In this document: positions 1 through 6,894 of the stretch, piece by piece
How the letters are laid out: every line of letters starts with the position of its first letter
Position numbering within the stretch: the stretch's first letter is position 1
Source: JAAZHN01 sp964605575
GTDB taxonomy: Bacteria > Bacillota_I > Bacilli_A > RF39 > UBA660
Assembly (NCBI GenBank): GCA_964605575.1
Contig: CAZSDG010000040.1
Location: 1-8,571 of the forward strand
DNA: 8,571 nt
Reading direction: 5' to 3'
Position numbers and translations under genes: made by a program
The notes under the pieces: generated by a model
Told to the model about the DNA's origin: nothing
The model's database searches: none
What the model saw: the letters and a program-made list of their open reading frames with translations, nothing else

Positions 1-530
1 ACTTAAATGTAATGAAGTTTATTGAAATAATTAATGAACCTAAATATTTAGCAATTGGAGCAAGACATATCACAATTTCAACTTGTGGAATTGTCCCTAA
101 AATTAAGGAGTTTAGTGACTTTCCTTTCCAAGTTAATTTAGCAATCAGTTTACATGCTCCTAATGATGAATTAAGAAATAAATTAATGAAAATTAATAAA
201 GTTTATAATATTGATAAATTAATTGTCTCGATAAAAGACTATATCTTCAAAACTAATAGACGAGTTACTATAGAATATGTTATGATAGATAATGTAAATG
301 ATAGTGAAGCTCAAGCTAAAGAATTAGCTAAATTATTAAGAGGATTAAATGTTTATGTTAACTTAATTCCTTATAATGAAACGACTAATCTTTCATTTAA
401 AAAATCAAAAAGAATTATGCAGTTTTATGATACTTTAAAGAAAGAAAAAATTAATGTAACCGTTCGTAAAGAATTTGGTGGTAATATTGATGCTGCATGT
501 GGACAATTAAAAGCCAAAGAGGTGAAGTGA
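1..530 (+). CDS. rlmN: RlmN, dual-specificity 23S rRNA / tRNA adenine-C2 methyltransferase (5' truncated)
   Basis: This is the C-terminal half of the radical-SAM enzyme that makes 2-methyladenosine at A2503 of 23S rRNA and at A37 of some tRNAs. The gene enters from the left edge. The reading frame is open from base 3, and the ATG at 12 is an internal Met inside the conserved stretch leading to IGARHITISTCG, so it is not the start. About 175 codons of a family that usually has about 350 residues are present. Visible family motifs are GARHITISTCGIVPKI, LAISLHAPNDELR, IEYVMIDNVND, VNLIPYNE and the C-terminal GGNIDAACGQL. The last contains the catalytic, transiently methylated Cys (codon 498-500, equivalent to E. 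coli Cys355). The CxxxCxxC iron-sulfur motif lies upstream of the window. The stop TGA directly abuts the GTG start of the phosphatase gene, as part of a yloN-prpC-prkC-like operon. Confidence 0.95.
   Translation, partial: LNVMKFIEIINEPKYLAIGARHITISTCGIVPKIKEFSDFPFQVNLAISLHAPNDELRNKLMKINKVYNIDKLIVSIKDYIFKTNRRVTIEYVMIDNVNDSEAQAKELAKLLRGLNVYVNLIPYNETTNLSFKKSKRIMQFYDTLKKEKINVTVRKEFGGNIDAACGQLKAKEVK
519..525 (+). promoter_or_regulatory. Ribosome binding site fixing the GTG start of prpC
   Basis: GAGGTGA lies inside the last codons of rlmN and ends five bases before the GTG at 531. It is a near-perfect anti-SD match. No other start codon in the phosphatase frame lies close enough to explain it, so it supports GTG 531 as the start despite zero intergenic space. 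Confidence 0.75.
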
Positions 531-1280
531 GTGAAAACATATTATTTAACTGACCCAGGTAAACTAAGAAGTCATAATGAAGATAGTGTAACAATTATCA
601 AAAATTCATCAAATGAATATCTATTAATCGTGGCTGATGGGATGGGTGGACACCGCGCAGGCGAAGTGGCTTCATCATTAGCTGTTACTCATTTAGGAAC
701 AAGATTTTCTAAATTAGCTAGTGTTGGTGGTGAACAAGATGCTTTTAATTGGATTAAAGAAAATATTCAAGAAGTAAACAATAATATTATTAAATATTCC
801 GAAGAAAGAGAAAACACTTCAGGAATGGGAACAACTGTTGTTTTAGCCCTGTTAACAAAGAATTTCTTAGTCTTTGGTAATATTGGTGATTCTTCAGGTT
901 ATGTCTTAAAAGATGGTAAGCTTCATAAAGTTACTAAAGATCATACCTTAGTTAATCTTTTAGTTGAAGCAGGTGACTTAACTGAAGAAGAAGCAGCTTT
1001 TCATCCGAAAAAGAATGTTCTAATGAAAGCTTTAGGTGCGAGTTCAAAGCAAGAAATAGATTTATTTAAAATCATTGATAAAGATATAGAAGGTATTTTA
1101 CTATGTAGTGATGGTTTAACAACAATGTTAACTAAAGATCAAATTGAAAAGGTCTTAGTTGATGAAGCTTTATCAATTGAAGAAAAAGTCGAAAAATTAA
1201 TCTTAAAGAGCAATGTCAGAGGGGGAACTGATAATATTTCAATCGCATACTTAGAAAAAGAAAGTGGTGAAACCCTATGA
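531..1280 (+). CDS. prpC: PP2C-family Ser/Thr phosphoprotein phosphatase (PrpC/Stp)
   Basis: This is a cytosolic metal-dependent phosphatase that reverses phosphorylation by the adjacent PASTA kinase. The 249 residues match the single-domain bacterial PP2C family (about 240-255). PP2C motifs occur in order: R13-x-x-N16-E17-D18 (phosphate-binding Arg and metal ligand), DGMGG at 36-40 (metal-binding Asp36 and Gly37), GMGTT at 98-102, IGDS at 118-121, KDHT at 136-139, HPKKNVLMKALG at 158-169, SDGL at 193-196 (metal Asp194) and GGTDN at 231-235 (metal Asp234). All metal-binding positions are intact. One small departure is that the usual GDSR reads GDSS here (Ser122). The start is GTG 531, supported by GAGGTGA five bases upstream, and the next Met is residue 38, inside the active-site motif. 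The 3' end overlaps prkC by four bases (ATGA), implying translational coupling of phosphatase and kinase. Confidence 0.96.
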   Translation: MKTYYLTDPGKLRSHNEDSVTIIKNSSNEYLLIVADGMGGHRAGEVASSLAVTHLGTRFSKLASVGGEQDAFNWIKENIQEVNNNIIKYSEERENTSGMGTTVVLALLTKNFLVFGNIGDSSGYVLKDGKLHKVTKDHTLVNLLVEAGDLTEEEAAFHPKKNVLMKALGASSKQEIDLFKIIDKDIEGILLCSDGLTTMLTKDQIEKVLVDEALSIEEKVEKLILKSNVRGGTDNISIAYLEKESGETL

Positions 1281-3013
1281 TTATGAAGGGTCAAAAAATT
1301 AATGATCGCTATCAAATAATTAAAAATATTGGTGAAGGTGGAATGGCTAATGTTTATTTAGCTTATGATACTATTTTAGATCGTAATGTTGCGGTTAAAG
1401 TTTTAAGAGGAGATTTGGCAAGCGACGAAAAATTTGTTCGAAGATTTCAAAGAGAAGCTTTATCTGCCTCTAATCTTTCCCATCAAAATATAGTTGAAGT
1501 ATATGACGTTGGTGAAGACGATGGCCAATATTATATTGTTATGGAATATATTGAAGGCAGACATTTAAAACAATTACTGAAAAAAAGAGAGAAATTAACT
1601 TTAACTGAAGTAGTAGATATTATGTTGCAAGTGACCGAAGGAATGGCTCAAGCTCATGATTCATATATTATTCACAGGGATATCAAACCCCAAAATATTA
1701 TGATTTTAGAAAATGGGTTAGTAAAAGTAACTGATTTTGGAATTGCTACAGCCCTAAATGGTACTCAATTAACTCAAACTAATTCAGTAATGGGTTCAGT
1801 TCATTATTTACCTCCAGAACAAGCTGAAGGCAGAGGCGCAACTATTCGTAGTGATGTTTATTCAATGGGAATTTTAATGTATGAATTATTAACTGGTGAA
1901 TTACCTTTTAAAGGGGATAACGCGGTAGAAATAGCTTTAAAACACTTAAAAGAACCGGTTCCAAATGTAAAAAGTATATTGCCAAATATCCCACAATCAG
2001 TAGAAAATGTCGTTATTAAAGCTACAGCTAAAAACCCTGATAATCGTTATGCTGATGCAAGAGAGATGTATGAAGATTTAAAAACTGTTTTAGATGAATC
2101 TAGAGCTAATGAAAAGCCTTATGTTTTACCATATCCAGAACTTGAAAATAAAAACAATTATAAAGAATCAGATGTTAAATTAGATCAAATTGATTATGGT
2201 GATGATGAAGATGATGATGTTATCGCTGTTCAAGTAACTGAACAAGATATTAAAAAACAAAATAAAACTTTAATTATTTTAGGTTTTGTCTTTACTGCTT
2301 TAGCTATTATCACAGCTGTATTAGTAATTTTATTACCCCAAATCACAAAACAAAAACCTTTAACAGTTCCTGATGTTTCTAAGTTAAGCGTTGTTGATGC
2401 TGAAAAGAAATTAATCGATGCTGGTTTTGCGATAGCTGATCAAACTCAAATTAAAGCTAGCGATACCATAGAGGAAGGTCTAGTTATTGAAACAAAGCCC
2501 AAAGCTGGTAGTGTTCGTAAAGAAGGAACAATTATTACTATTTATGAATCATCAGGAATTAACAGTTTAGTTTTAGAAGATTATAAAGGTAAAAATGTTA
2601 TTGAAATTCGAACAACTTTAGAAAAACTTCATAAAATAAACGTAATAGTAGAGAAAAAAGATGTTGAAGAGGCAAGCAACTTATCAATTAATGATATTAT
2701 TGATCAAGAACCGAAAGCTGGTTCAAAACTAAAAGAAGGGGACACTATCTATTTATATATTCCGAATATTACTGAGAAATATCCTGATTTCACTAAAGGT
2801 AATTACTCATTAGAAGATATTGAAGCCTTTGCTAAAAAATATGGATTAGAATTAAAAGTTAACTATGTAGAGTCGGTTGAATATGTTCCGGGATCGATTA
2901 TGAGTCAAAGTAGACCAGAAGGAACTACAATTATTTCTGGAATTACTTTTACAATTACAATTGCCGAAGAAGTAAGTGTTGAGGACCCTGAACATATAGA
3001 AAATACTGATTAA
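1277..3013 (+). CDS. prkC: Membrane Ser/Thr protein kinase with three extracellular PASTA domains (PrkC/PknB type)
   Basis: This is a Hanks-type kinase that senses peptidoglycan fragments or lipid II and phosphorylates cell-wall, translation and division proteins. The 578 residues show the glycine loop G19-E-G-G-M-A-N-V26, Lys41, alpha-C Glu60, HRDIKPQN 133-140 (catalytic Asp135), DFG 153-155 and GSVHYLPPEQA 173-183. The activation loop carries T163, T166, T168 and S170, resembling the B. subtilis PrkC autophosphorylation cluster. An acidic juxtamembrane stretch (about 308-316) precedes one membrane helix (about 332-353). Three PASTA units follow at about 360-424, 426-496 and 498-567, and the protein ends right after the third. 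Homologues are often longer (B. subtilis about 648 residues). The start ATG 1277 overlaps the prpC stop, with GGTGA six bases upstream. ATG 1283 is in frame but badly spaced. RsgA, encoded next, is a reported PrkC substrate in B. subtilis. Confidence 0.97.
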   Translation: MIMKGQKINDRYQIIKNIGEGGMANVYLAYDTILDRNVAVKVLRGDLASDEKFVRRFQREALSASNLSHQNIVEVYDVGEDDGQYYIVMEYIEGRHLKQLLKKREKLTLTEVVDIMLQVTEGMAQAHDSYIIHRDIKPQNIMILENGLVKVTDFGIATALNGTQLTQTNSVMGSVHYLPPEQAEGRGATIRSDVYSMGILMYELLTGELPFKGDNAVEIALKHLKEPVPNVKSILPNIPQSVENVVIKATAKNPDNRYADAREMYEDLKTVLDESRANEKPYVLPYPELENKNNYKESDVKLDQIDYGDDEDDDVIAVQVTEQDIKKQNKTLIILGFVFTALAIITAVLVILLPQITKQKPLTVPDVSKLSVVDAEKKLIDAGFAIADQTQIKASDTIEEGLVIETKPKAGSVRKEGTIITIYESSGINSLVLEDYKGKNVIEIRTTLEKLHKINVIVEKKDVEEASNLSINDIIDQEPKAGSKLKEGDTIYLYIPNITEKYPDFTKGNYSLEDIEAFAKKYGLELKVNYVESVEYVPGSIMSQSRPEGTTIISGITFTITIAEEVSVEDPEHIENTD

Positions 3014-3020
3014 GGAAATT

Positions 3021-3848
3021 ATGCAAGCAAAAATAATAAAACAAATTTCTAATCAATACACTGTACTTGTTAACAAACAAGAAATTGTTTGTACCTCAAG
3101 AGGGTTATTTCGTAAAGAAAATATTACACCATTAGTAGGCGATAATGTTTTAATTGATGAAGAAAAAAAACAAATAATTGAAATATTACCCAGAGTCAAT
3201 GAATTAGCAAGACCTATTGTTGCTAATGTTGATGCTGCTTTACTAATTATGAGTATAAAAAAACCAAATTTAAGTTTAAATTTATTAGATAAATTATTAG
3301 TAAATATAATTCACAATAAGATAACTCCGGTAATTTGTTTTACTAAACTTGATTTAATGCAAGAAGACTATTTACCCAAATATCAAGAACTAGTTAATTA
3401 TTATGAAAGTATCGGTATTAAAGTTTTTAATAATCAAGAACTAGATTCAATCATCTCTTATTTAAAAAATAAAACAGTGGTTTTAACTGGCCAAACTGGA
3501 GCAGGAAAAACAACCTTATTAAATAAAATTGAACCAAGTCTTAATCTAGATACGAATGAAATATCTAAGGCACTTGGAAGAGGTAAACACACAACAAGAC
3601 ATACAGAAATTCACCAAGTCAAAGGTGTATATTTCATTGATACTCCGGGCTATTCTTATTTAGATTTAAGTAATTTAACTTTAGAAGACTACAAACGAGC
3701 ATTCATTGAATTTAGTAATTATCCTTGTCCATTTAATAGCTGTAAGCATTTTAAAGAAGAAGACTGCGCAGTTAAAGAAGCAGTTTTAAATAATAAAATC
3801 TTAAAATCAAGATATGAAAACTATTTAAAATTTGGAGGTTTGCAATGA
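3021..3848 (+). CDS. rsgA: RsgA, circularly permuted small-ribosomal-subunit biogenesis GTPase
   Basis: This is a GTPase that binds the 30S subunit late in assembly and checks decoding-centre maturation. The 275 residues are slightly shorter than the usual 290-350. The order of GTPase motifs shows the permutation: G4 (TKLD, 108-111) comes before G1 (GQTGAGKTT, 157-165), then the conserved GRGKHTTRH switch region, then G3 (DTPG, 207-210). An N-terminal OB-fold is indicated by LVGDNV near residue 40. The C-terminal zinc knuckle is complete as C236-x4-C241-x-H243-x5-C249. The ATG at 3021 follows the prkC stop by seven bases, with AGGA four bases upstream, a short spacing. The 3' end overlaps rpe by four bases (ATGA). 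Its place directly after the kinase is conserved in Bacilli and fits RsgA being phosphorylated by PrkC there. Confidence 0.97.
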   Translation: MQAKIIKQISNQYTVLVNKQEIVCTSRGLFRKENITPLVGDNVLIDEEKKQIIEILPRVNELARPIVANVDAALLIMSIKKPNLSLNLLDKLLVNIIHNKITPVICFTKLDLMQEDYLPKYQELVNYYESIGIKVFNNQELDSIISYLKNKTVVLTGQTGAGKTTLLNKIEPSLNLDTNEISKALGRGKHTTRHTEIHQVKGVYFIDTPGYSYLDLSNLTLEDYKRAFIEFSNYPCPFNSCKHFKEEDCAVKEAVLNNKILKSRYENYLKFGGLQ

Positions 3849-4489
3849 AAGTAGCCGTTTCCTTTATTACAAGTAACTATAAAGAAGCAGAAACAATTAA
3901 AAGAATTGAAGAAACTGATGCCAATTTCATTCACGTAGATTTAATGGATGGAAAATTTGTTTCTAATAAAAATTATACCTTTGGTGAAATTGTTAAATAT
4001 TTAGCTAATTCTAAAAAAAAGTTAGATGTTCATTTAATGGTTACAAATCCAATTAAACATATTGAAGAGTATGCTACATTAAATACTGAGTATTTAACTT
4101 TTCACTATGAAGCTGTTACTGATCATGAGAATGTAATTGAAACCATAAAATCTTATGGTCTTAAAGTAGGAATGTCAATTAAACCAAGTACATCTGTAGA
4201 AAAAGTAAAACATTTATTATGTAAATTAGATCAAGTACTAGTAATGAGTGTCGAACCAGGCGCTGGTGGTCAAGAATTTATTTATGAAGTAATACCTAAA
4301 CTCCAAGAACTTGATGCAGTTCGTAAAAACAATAATTGTCATTATATTATCAGTGTTGATGGAGGAATAAAAGAAGAAACAATGGAGTTATTAAAAGCTA
4401 ATCATGTTGATATGATTGTTTCTGGTTCTTATATTTGTAAAAGTGATAACTATCAACAACAAATAGATAAATTAAGAAACGCTATCTAA
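3845..4489 (+). CDS. rpe: Ribulose-phosphate 3-epimerase
   Basis: This TIM-barrel enzyme interconverts D-ribulose 5-phosphate and D-xylulose 5-phosphate in the pentose phosphate pathway. Its 214 residues match the family (210-225). Catalytic and metal positions are visible: H30-x-D32 in HVDLMDGKFV, H63 in DVHLMV and D172 in SVDGGI. The strand that classically reads NPxT is IKPSTSVE here, and the NPGFGGQ loop reads EPGAGGQEF, with Ala where Phe is usual. IKPxTSVE and VEPGxGGQ resemble the eukaryotic-type RPE signature more than the E. coli/B. subtilis one. The catalytic residues argue for an active epimerase, although a related ketose-phosphate substrate such as allulose 6-phosphate cannot be excluded. 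The start ATG overlaps the rsgA stop. GGAGG at 3834-3838 is an ideal ribosome site six bases upstream. rpe follows rsgA in B. subtilis as well. Confidence 0.93.
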   Translation: MKVAVSFITSNYKEAETIKRIEETDANFIHVDLMDGKFVSNKNYTFGEIVKYLANSKKKLDVHLMVTNPIKHIEEYATLNTEYLTFHYEAVTDHENVIETIKSYGLKVGMSIKPSTSVEKVKHLLCKLDQVLVMSVEPGAGGQEFIYEVIPKLQELDAVRKNNNCHYIISVDGGIKEETMELLKANHVDMIVSGSYICKSDNYQQQIDKLRNAI

Positions 4490-4494
4490 GGATG
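4488..4494 (+). promoter_or_regulatory. Ribosome binding site choosing the second ATG of cca
   Basis: AAGGATG differs from AAGGAGG at one base and ends six bases before ATG 4501. The in-frame ATG at 4492 lies inside this site and has no spacing of its own. Position 4501 is therefore the more credible start. Confidence 0.6.
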
Positions 4495-4500
4495 TGGGTC

Positions 4501-5613
4501 ATGGATAAAATAATTAAAGATATCCTCACTAAAATTGAAAACAATGGTTTTGAAGCCTATATAGTTGGAGGCTATGTCAGGGATTTATATTTAGATATAA
4601 AAAGTACTGATATAGATATTTCCACAAATGCTTTACCTAAAGATTTAATTAAAATCTTTAAACAAGGAATCTTAAGTAAAGAATCTTATGGTTCATTTAA
4701 AATTAAAAAAAATAACTATCAATTTGATATTACTACATATCGTAAAGAAGCAAAGTATGTTAATCGTAGACCAACAGAAGTTACTTATATTAATAATTTA
4801 ATTGAAGATTTACAAAGAAGAGATTTTACTGTTAATAGTTTATGTATGAATTTAAAAGGTCAAATAATTGACCTTTTAGATGGAGTAAAAGATATTGAAC
4901 AAAAACTAATTAGAACAATTGGTTCTCCTAAAGAAAAATTTAAAGAAGACCCGCTAAGAATCTTAAGAGCAGTTAGATTTAGTATTGTTTTAGATTTTAA
5001 TCTTGAACAAGAAACAAATAAATGGTTAAAAAAACAAGCTAAGTTAGTTAAAACACTATCTTATGATCGCAAGAAAGAAGAATTAGAAAAAATATTCGTT
5101 TCCAAAAACTTTCTTAAAGGTTTAGAAATACTAAAAAAATATAATTTATTAAACCATTTAGAAATAAAGTATAAAAAAATTATTCCAGTTAATGACTTAT
5201 GTGGAATTTGGGCTCAGATAGAAGTAAGTAATAAATATCCTTTTACTAAACAAGAGACAGAAAATATTAATATTATTAAAAAAATAATTAAATATGGTAA
5301 AATAGATAACACAACTTTATTTGATTATGGTTTATATTTAAATACAGTAGCCGGTAGTGTTTTAGGTTTAAAACAAGGTCTTATTTCTAAACAATACAGT
5401 GCTCTGCCAATTAAAAGTTTAAAAGATATCGATATAGAAACAAAAGAGATAATTAAACTATTAAATATAAAACCAAGTAATATCTTAAAAGAAATAATCA
5501 ATGATTTAAAAAATAAAATCTTAAAATTAGAGTTAAAAAATGACCAAGTAGAGCTTGAAAAATATTTAGTGGGGAAGTGGAAAAATGACAAAAGGATTGT
5601 TAAACCAATTTAA
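4501..5613 (+). CDS. cca: CCA-adding enzyme / class II tRNA nucleotidyltransferase
   Basis: This enzyme adds or repairs the 3'-terminal CCA of tRNAs using CTP and ATP without a nucleic-acid template. With the start at ATG 4501 it has 370 residues, somewhat shorter than B. subtilis Cca (397). Class II head and neck motifs are clear: GGYVRD 23-28, the metal pair D37-x-D39, RRDFTVNS 106-113 with the following LDGVKDI stretch, and EDPLRILRAVRF 149-160. The Lys/Ile/Asn-rich remainder (from about 170) is poorly conserved, as is usual for the body and tail, and I see no HD phosphohydrolase motif. The family also contains poly(A) polymerases. The Bacilli-like context favours Cca. An in-frame ATG at 4492 would add three residues, but the Shine-Dalgarno spacing disfavours it. 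The 3' end overlaps dnaD by 29 bases. The gene sits where thiN would be in B. subtilis. Confidence 0.9.
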   Translation: MDKIIKDILTKIENNGFEAYIVGGYVRDLYLDIKSTDIDISTNALPKDLIKIFKQGILSKESYGSFKIKKNNYQFDITTYRKEAKYVNRRPTEVTYINNLIEDLQRRDFTVNSLCMNLKGQIIDLLDGVKDIEQKLIRTIGSPKEKFKEDPLRILRAVRFSIVLDFNLEQETNKWLKKQAKLVKTLSYDRKKEELEKIFVSKNFLKGLEILKKYNLLNHLEIKYKKIIPVNDLCGIWAQIEVSNKYPFTKQETENINIIKKIIKYGKIDNTTLFDYGLYLNTVAGSVLGLKQGLISKQYSALPIKSLKDIDIETKEIIKLLNIKPSNILKEIINDLKNKILKLELKNDQVELEKYLVGKWKNDKRIVKPI

Positions 5614-6214
5614 ATTTGTTTTAACAGAAAGCGAACTAAGAGAAATAAAGAGTTTGAATTTAAGTAATAATTCAATCTTTTTACTAATTTATTTCATCAA
5701 TCAACAAAAACCACTTCTTGACTTAGACGAATTAAATAAGTTGCTTGCCTTCACTGAAGAAGAAGCAATGGATGCTTTAAATGATTTAATTAAAAATAAT
5801 TTAATTGAGATTAAACCTCAAAAAAATATAAATGGAAAACTAGAAGACGTGATTAGTTTAAACCCATTTTATACTAATCTTGAACAAAAATTAAAAGAAA
5901 GTCATCAGGAAGCTCAAAGTGTTAAAATCTTTGAAATCTTTGAAAGTGAATTTGGGAGAACTCTAAGTCCAATGGAATATGAACTTATCAATGGTTGGCT
6001 TAGTACAGGTGTTGGTGAAGAATTATTAATTGCTGCTTTAAAAGAAGCAATATATAATGGTGTCAGAAATTTCCGTTATATAGATAAAATAATTTATGAA
6101 TGGGGTAAAAAAGGTTTTAAATCTGTTAAAGATGTCGAAGAAAATTTAAGAAGAAATAAAAAAGAAGAAAATCAAGACTTATTTGATTATAATTGGTTAG
6201 ATGATGACAAGTAA
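5585..6214 (+). CDS. dnaD: DnaD-like replication initiation / primosome protein
   Basis: This is a DnaD-family protein, which in Bacilli helps remodel DNA at oriC and load the replicative helicase together with DnaB and DnaI. The 209 residues split into an N-terminal winged-helix-like part (about 1-85, SELREIKSLNLSNN through LIEIKP) and a C-terminal DnaB_2/DnaD domain (about 115-195). The latter contains FESEFGRTLSPMEYELINGW and the diagnostic Y165-I-D-K-I-I-Y-E-W173 (the YxxxIlxxW signature) followed by KKGFKS. The tail after about residue 190 is charged. The start ATG 5585 lies 29 bases inside cca, preceded by a purine-rich GGGGAAGTGG (5571-5580). The nth gene immediately follows, the same dnaD-nth pairing as in B. 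subtilis. The assignment is firm at family level. The exact role of a lone copy depends on which other DnaD/DnaB proteins the genome has. Confidence 0.92.
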   Translation: MTKGLLNQFKFVLTESELREIKSLNLSNNSIFLLIYFINQQKPLLDLDELNKLLAFTEEEAMDALNDLIKNNLIEIKPQKNINGKLEDVISLNPFYTNLEQKLKESHQEAQSVKIFEIFESEFGRTLSPMEYELINGWLSTGVGEELLIAALKEAIYNGVRNFRYIDKIIYEWGKKGFKSVKDVEENLRRNKKEENQDLFDYNWLDDDK

Positions 6215-6830
6215 TTATATAATGGAAAAATTAGATTTAATGATCGAAAATCCTAAATGTGAACTAAATTATGAAAAAGATTATGAACTTCTTTTTGCAA
6301 CTATTCTAAGTGCTCAGGCAACAGATATAAGTGTTAATAAAGTAACAAGTGTATTATTTAAAAAATATGATTTAAATAGTTTAAGTAAGGCACCAATAAC
6401 CGATATAGAAAATATTATTCGCTCAGTTGGAACATATAAAAGAAAAGCTAGTTATTTAAAAGAAGTTGCAAATATTTTAATTAATGAATATGAAGGAAAA
6501 GTTCCCAATAATCGAACTATCTTAGAAAGTTTTCCAGGAGTAGGAAGAAAAACAACTAATGTTGTCTTATCTAATCTTTTTAATGAACCTCTAATTGCAG
6601 TTGATACCCATGTCAATAGAGTTTCCAAAAGATTAGAAATAGCTAAAATGGAAGATGACTTATATACAGTTGAAAAAAAGTTAATGAAGTTTTTCCCTAA
6701 GGATAAATGGAGTAGACTTCATCACCAACTTGTTCTATTTGGTAGATATATATGTAAGAGCCAAAAACCTGATTGTATAAACTGTTTATTTAATGATAAA
6801 TGTAAATATTCAAATATAAAGAAGAGTTAA
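6201..6830 (+). CDS. nth: Endonuclease III (DNA glycosylase / AP lyase)
   Basis: This base-excision-repair enzyme removes oxidised pyrimidines and cleaves abasic sites. Its 209 residues match the family (about 210-220). Visible features are LSAQATD near the N terminus, the helix-hairpin-helix FPGVGRKTT containing catalytic Lys117, VDTHV with catalytic Asp135, and a complete [4Fe-4S] ligand set C185-x6-C192-x2-C195-x5-C201 at the C terminus. The start is uncertain. ATG 6201 and ATG 6204 overlap the end of dnaD, and ATG 6222 begins just after it. None has a good Shine-Dalgarno site. Comparison with the B. subtilis N terminus favours one of the two upstream codons, and coupling to dnaD translation would explain the weak site. 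It is the last gene of the housekeeping run, and an intrinsic terminator begins inside its stop region. Confidence 0.95.
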   Translation: MMTSNYIMEKLDLMIENPKCELNYEKDYELLFATILSAQATDISVNKVTSVLFKKYDLNSLSKAPITDIENIIRSVGTYKRKASYLKEVANILINEYEGKVPNNRTILESFPGVGRKTTNVVLSNLFNEPLIAVDTHVNRVSKRLEIAKMEDDLYTVEKKLMKFFPKDKWSRLHHQLVLFGRYICKSQKPDCINCLFNDKCKYSNIKKS

Positions 6831-6849
6831 TTACAAAATTAACTTTTTT
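6825..6849 (+). terminator. Intrinsic terminator after nth
   Basis: An 8-bp perfect stem (arms 6825-6832 and 6837-6844) encloses the loop ACAA and runs into six T residues (6844-6849). Pairing of the A/G-rich upstream bases with the T tract can extend the stem to about 13 bp with G-U wobbles. The left arm contains the nth stop codon TAA (6828-6830). The stem is AT-rich, so termination may be incomplete. I see no matching U-tract for the opposite strand. Confidence 0.75.
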
Positions 6850-6894
6850 GTTGTTATATTTTCCTTTTATTGCTAAAATATATATATAAATTAC

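Noticed and set aside
12..14. ATG at 12 as the start of rlmN
   Set aside because: The frame is open upstream to base 3, and this Met lies inside a conserved RlmN region. Half of the protein, including the iron-sulfur motif, must lie to the left of the window.
1283..1285. Second ATG as the start of prkC
   Set aside because: It would lie 12 bases after the GGTGA ribosome site, against six for ATG 1277, which also forms the typical ATGA overlap. The difference is only two residues.
5325..5591. Minus-strand open frame over the end of cca and the start of dnaD
   Set aside because: It is antisense to two well-supported genes, has a low-complexity Ser/Phe/Ile/Lys translation and shows no family motif. 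It is an effect of the AT-rich coding bias on the opposite strand.
6875..6890. TA-repeat tract as a microsatellite or phase-variable promoter element
   Set aside because: The run is short and sits upstream of the -35 box, not in the spacer. In such AT-rich DNA it is more simply read as an AT-rich upstream element.
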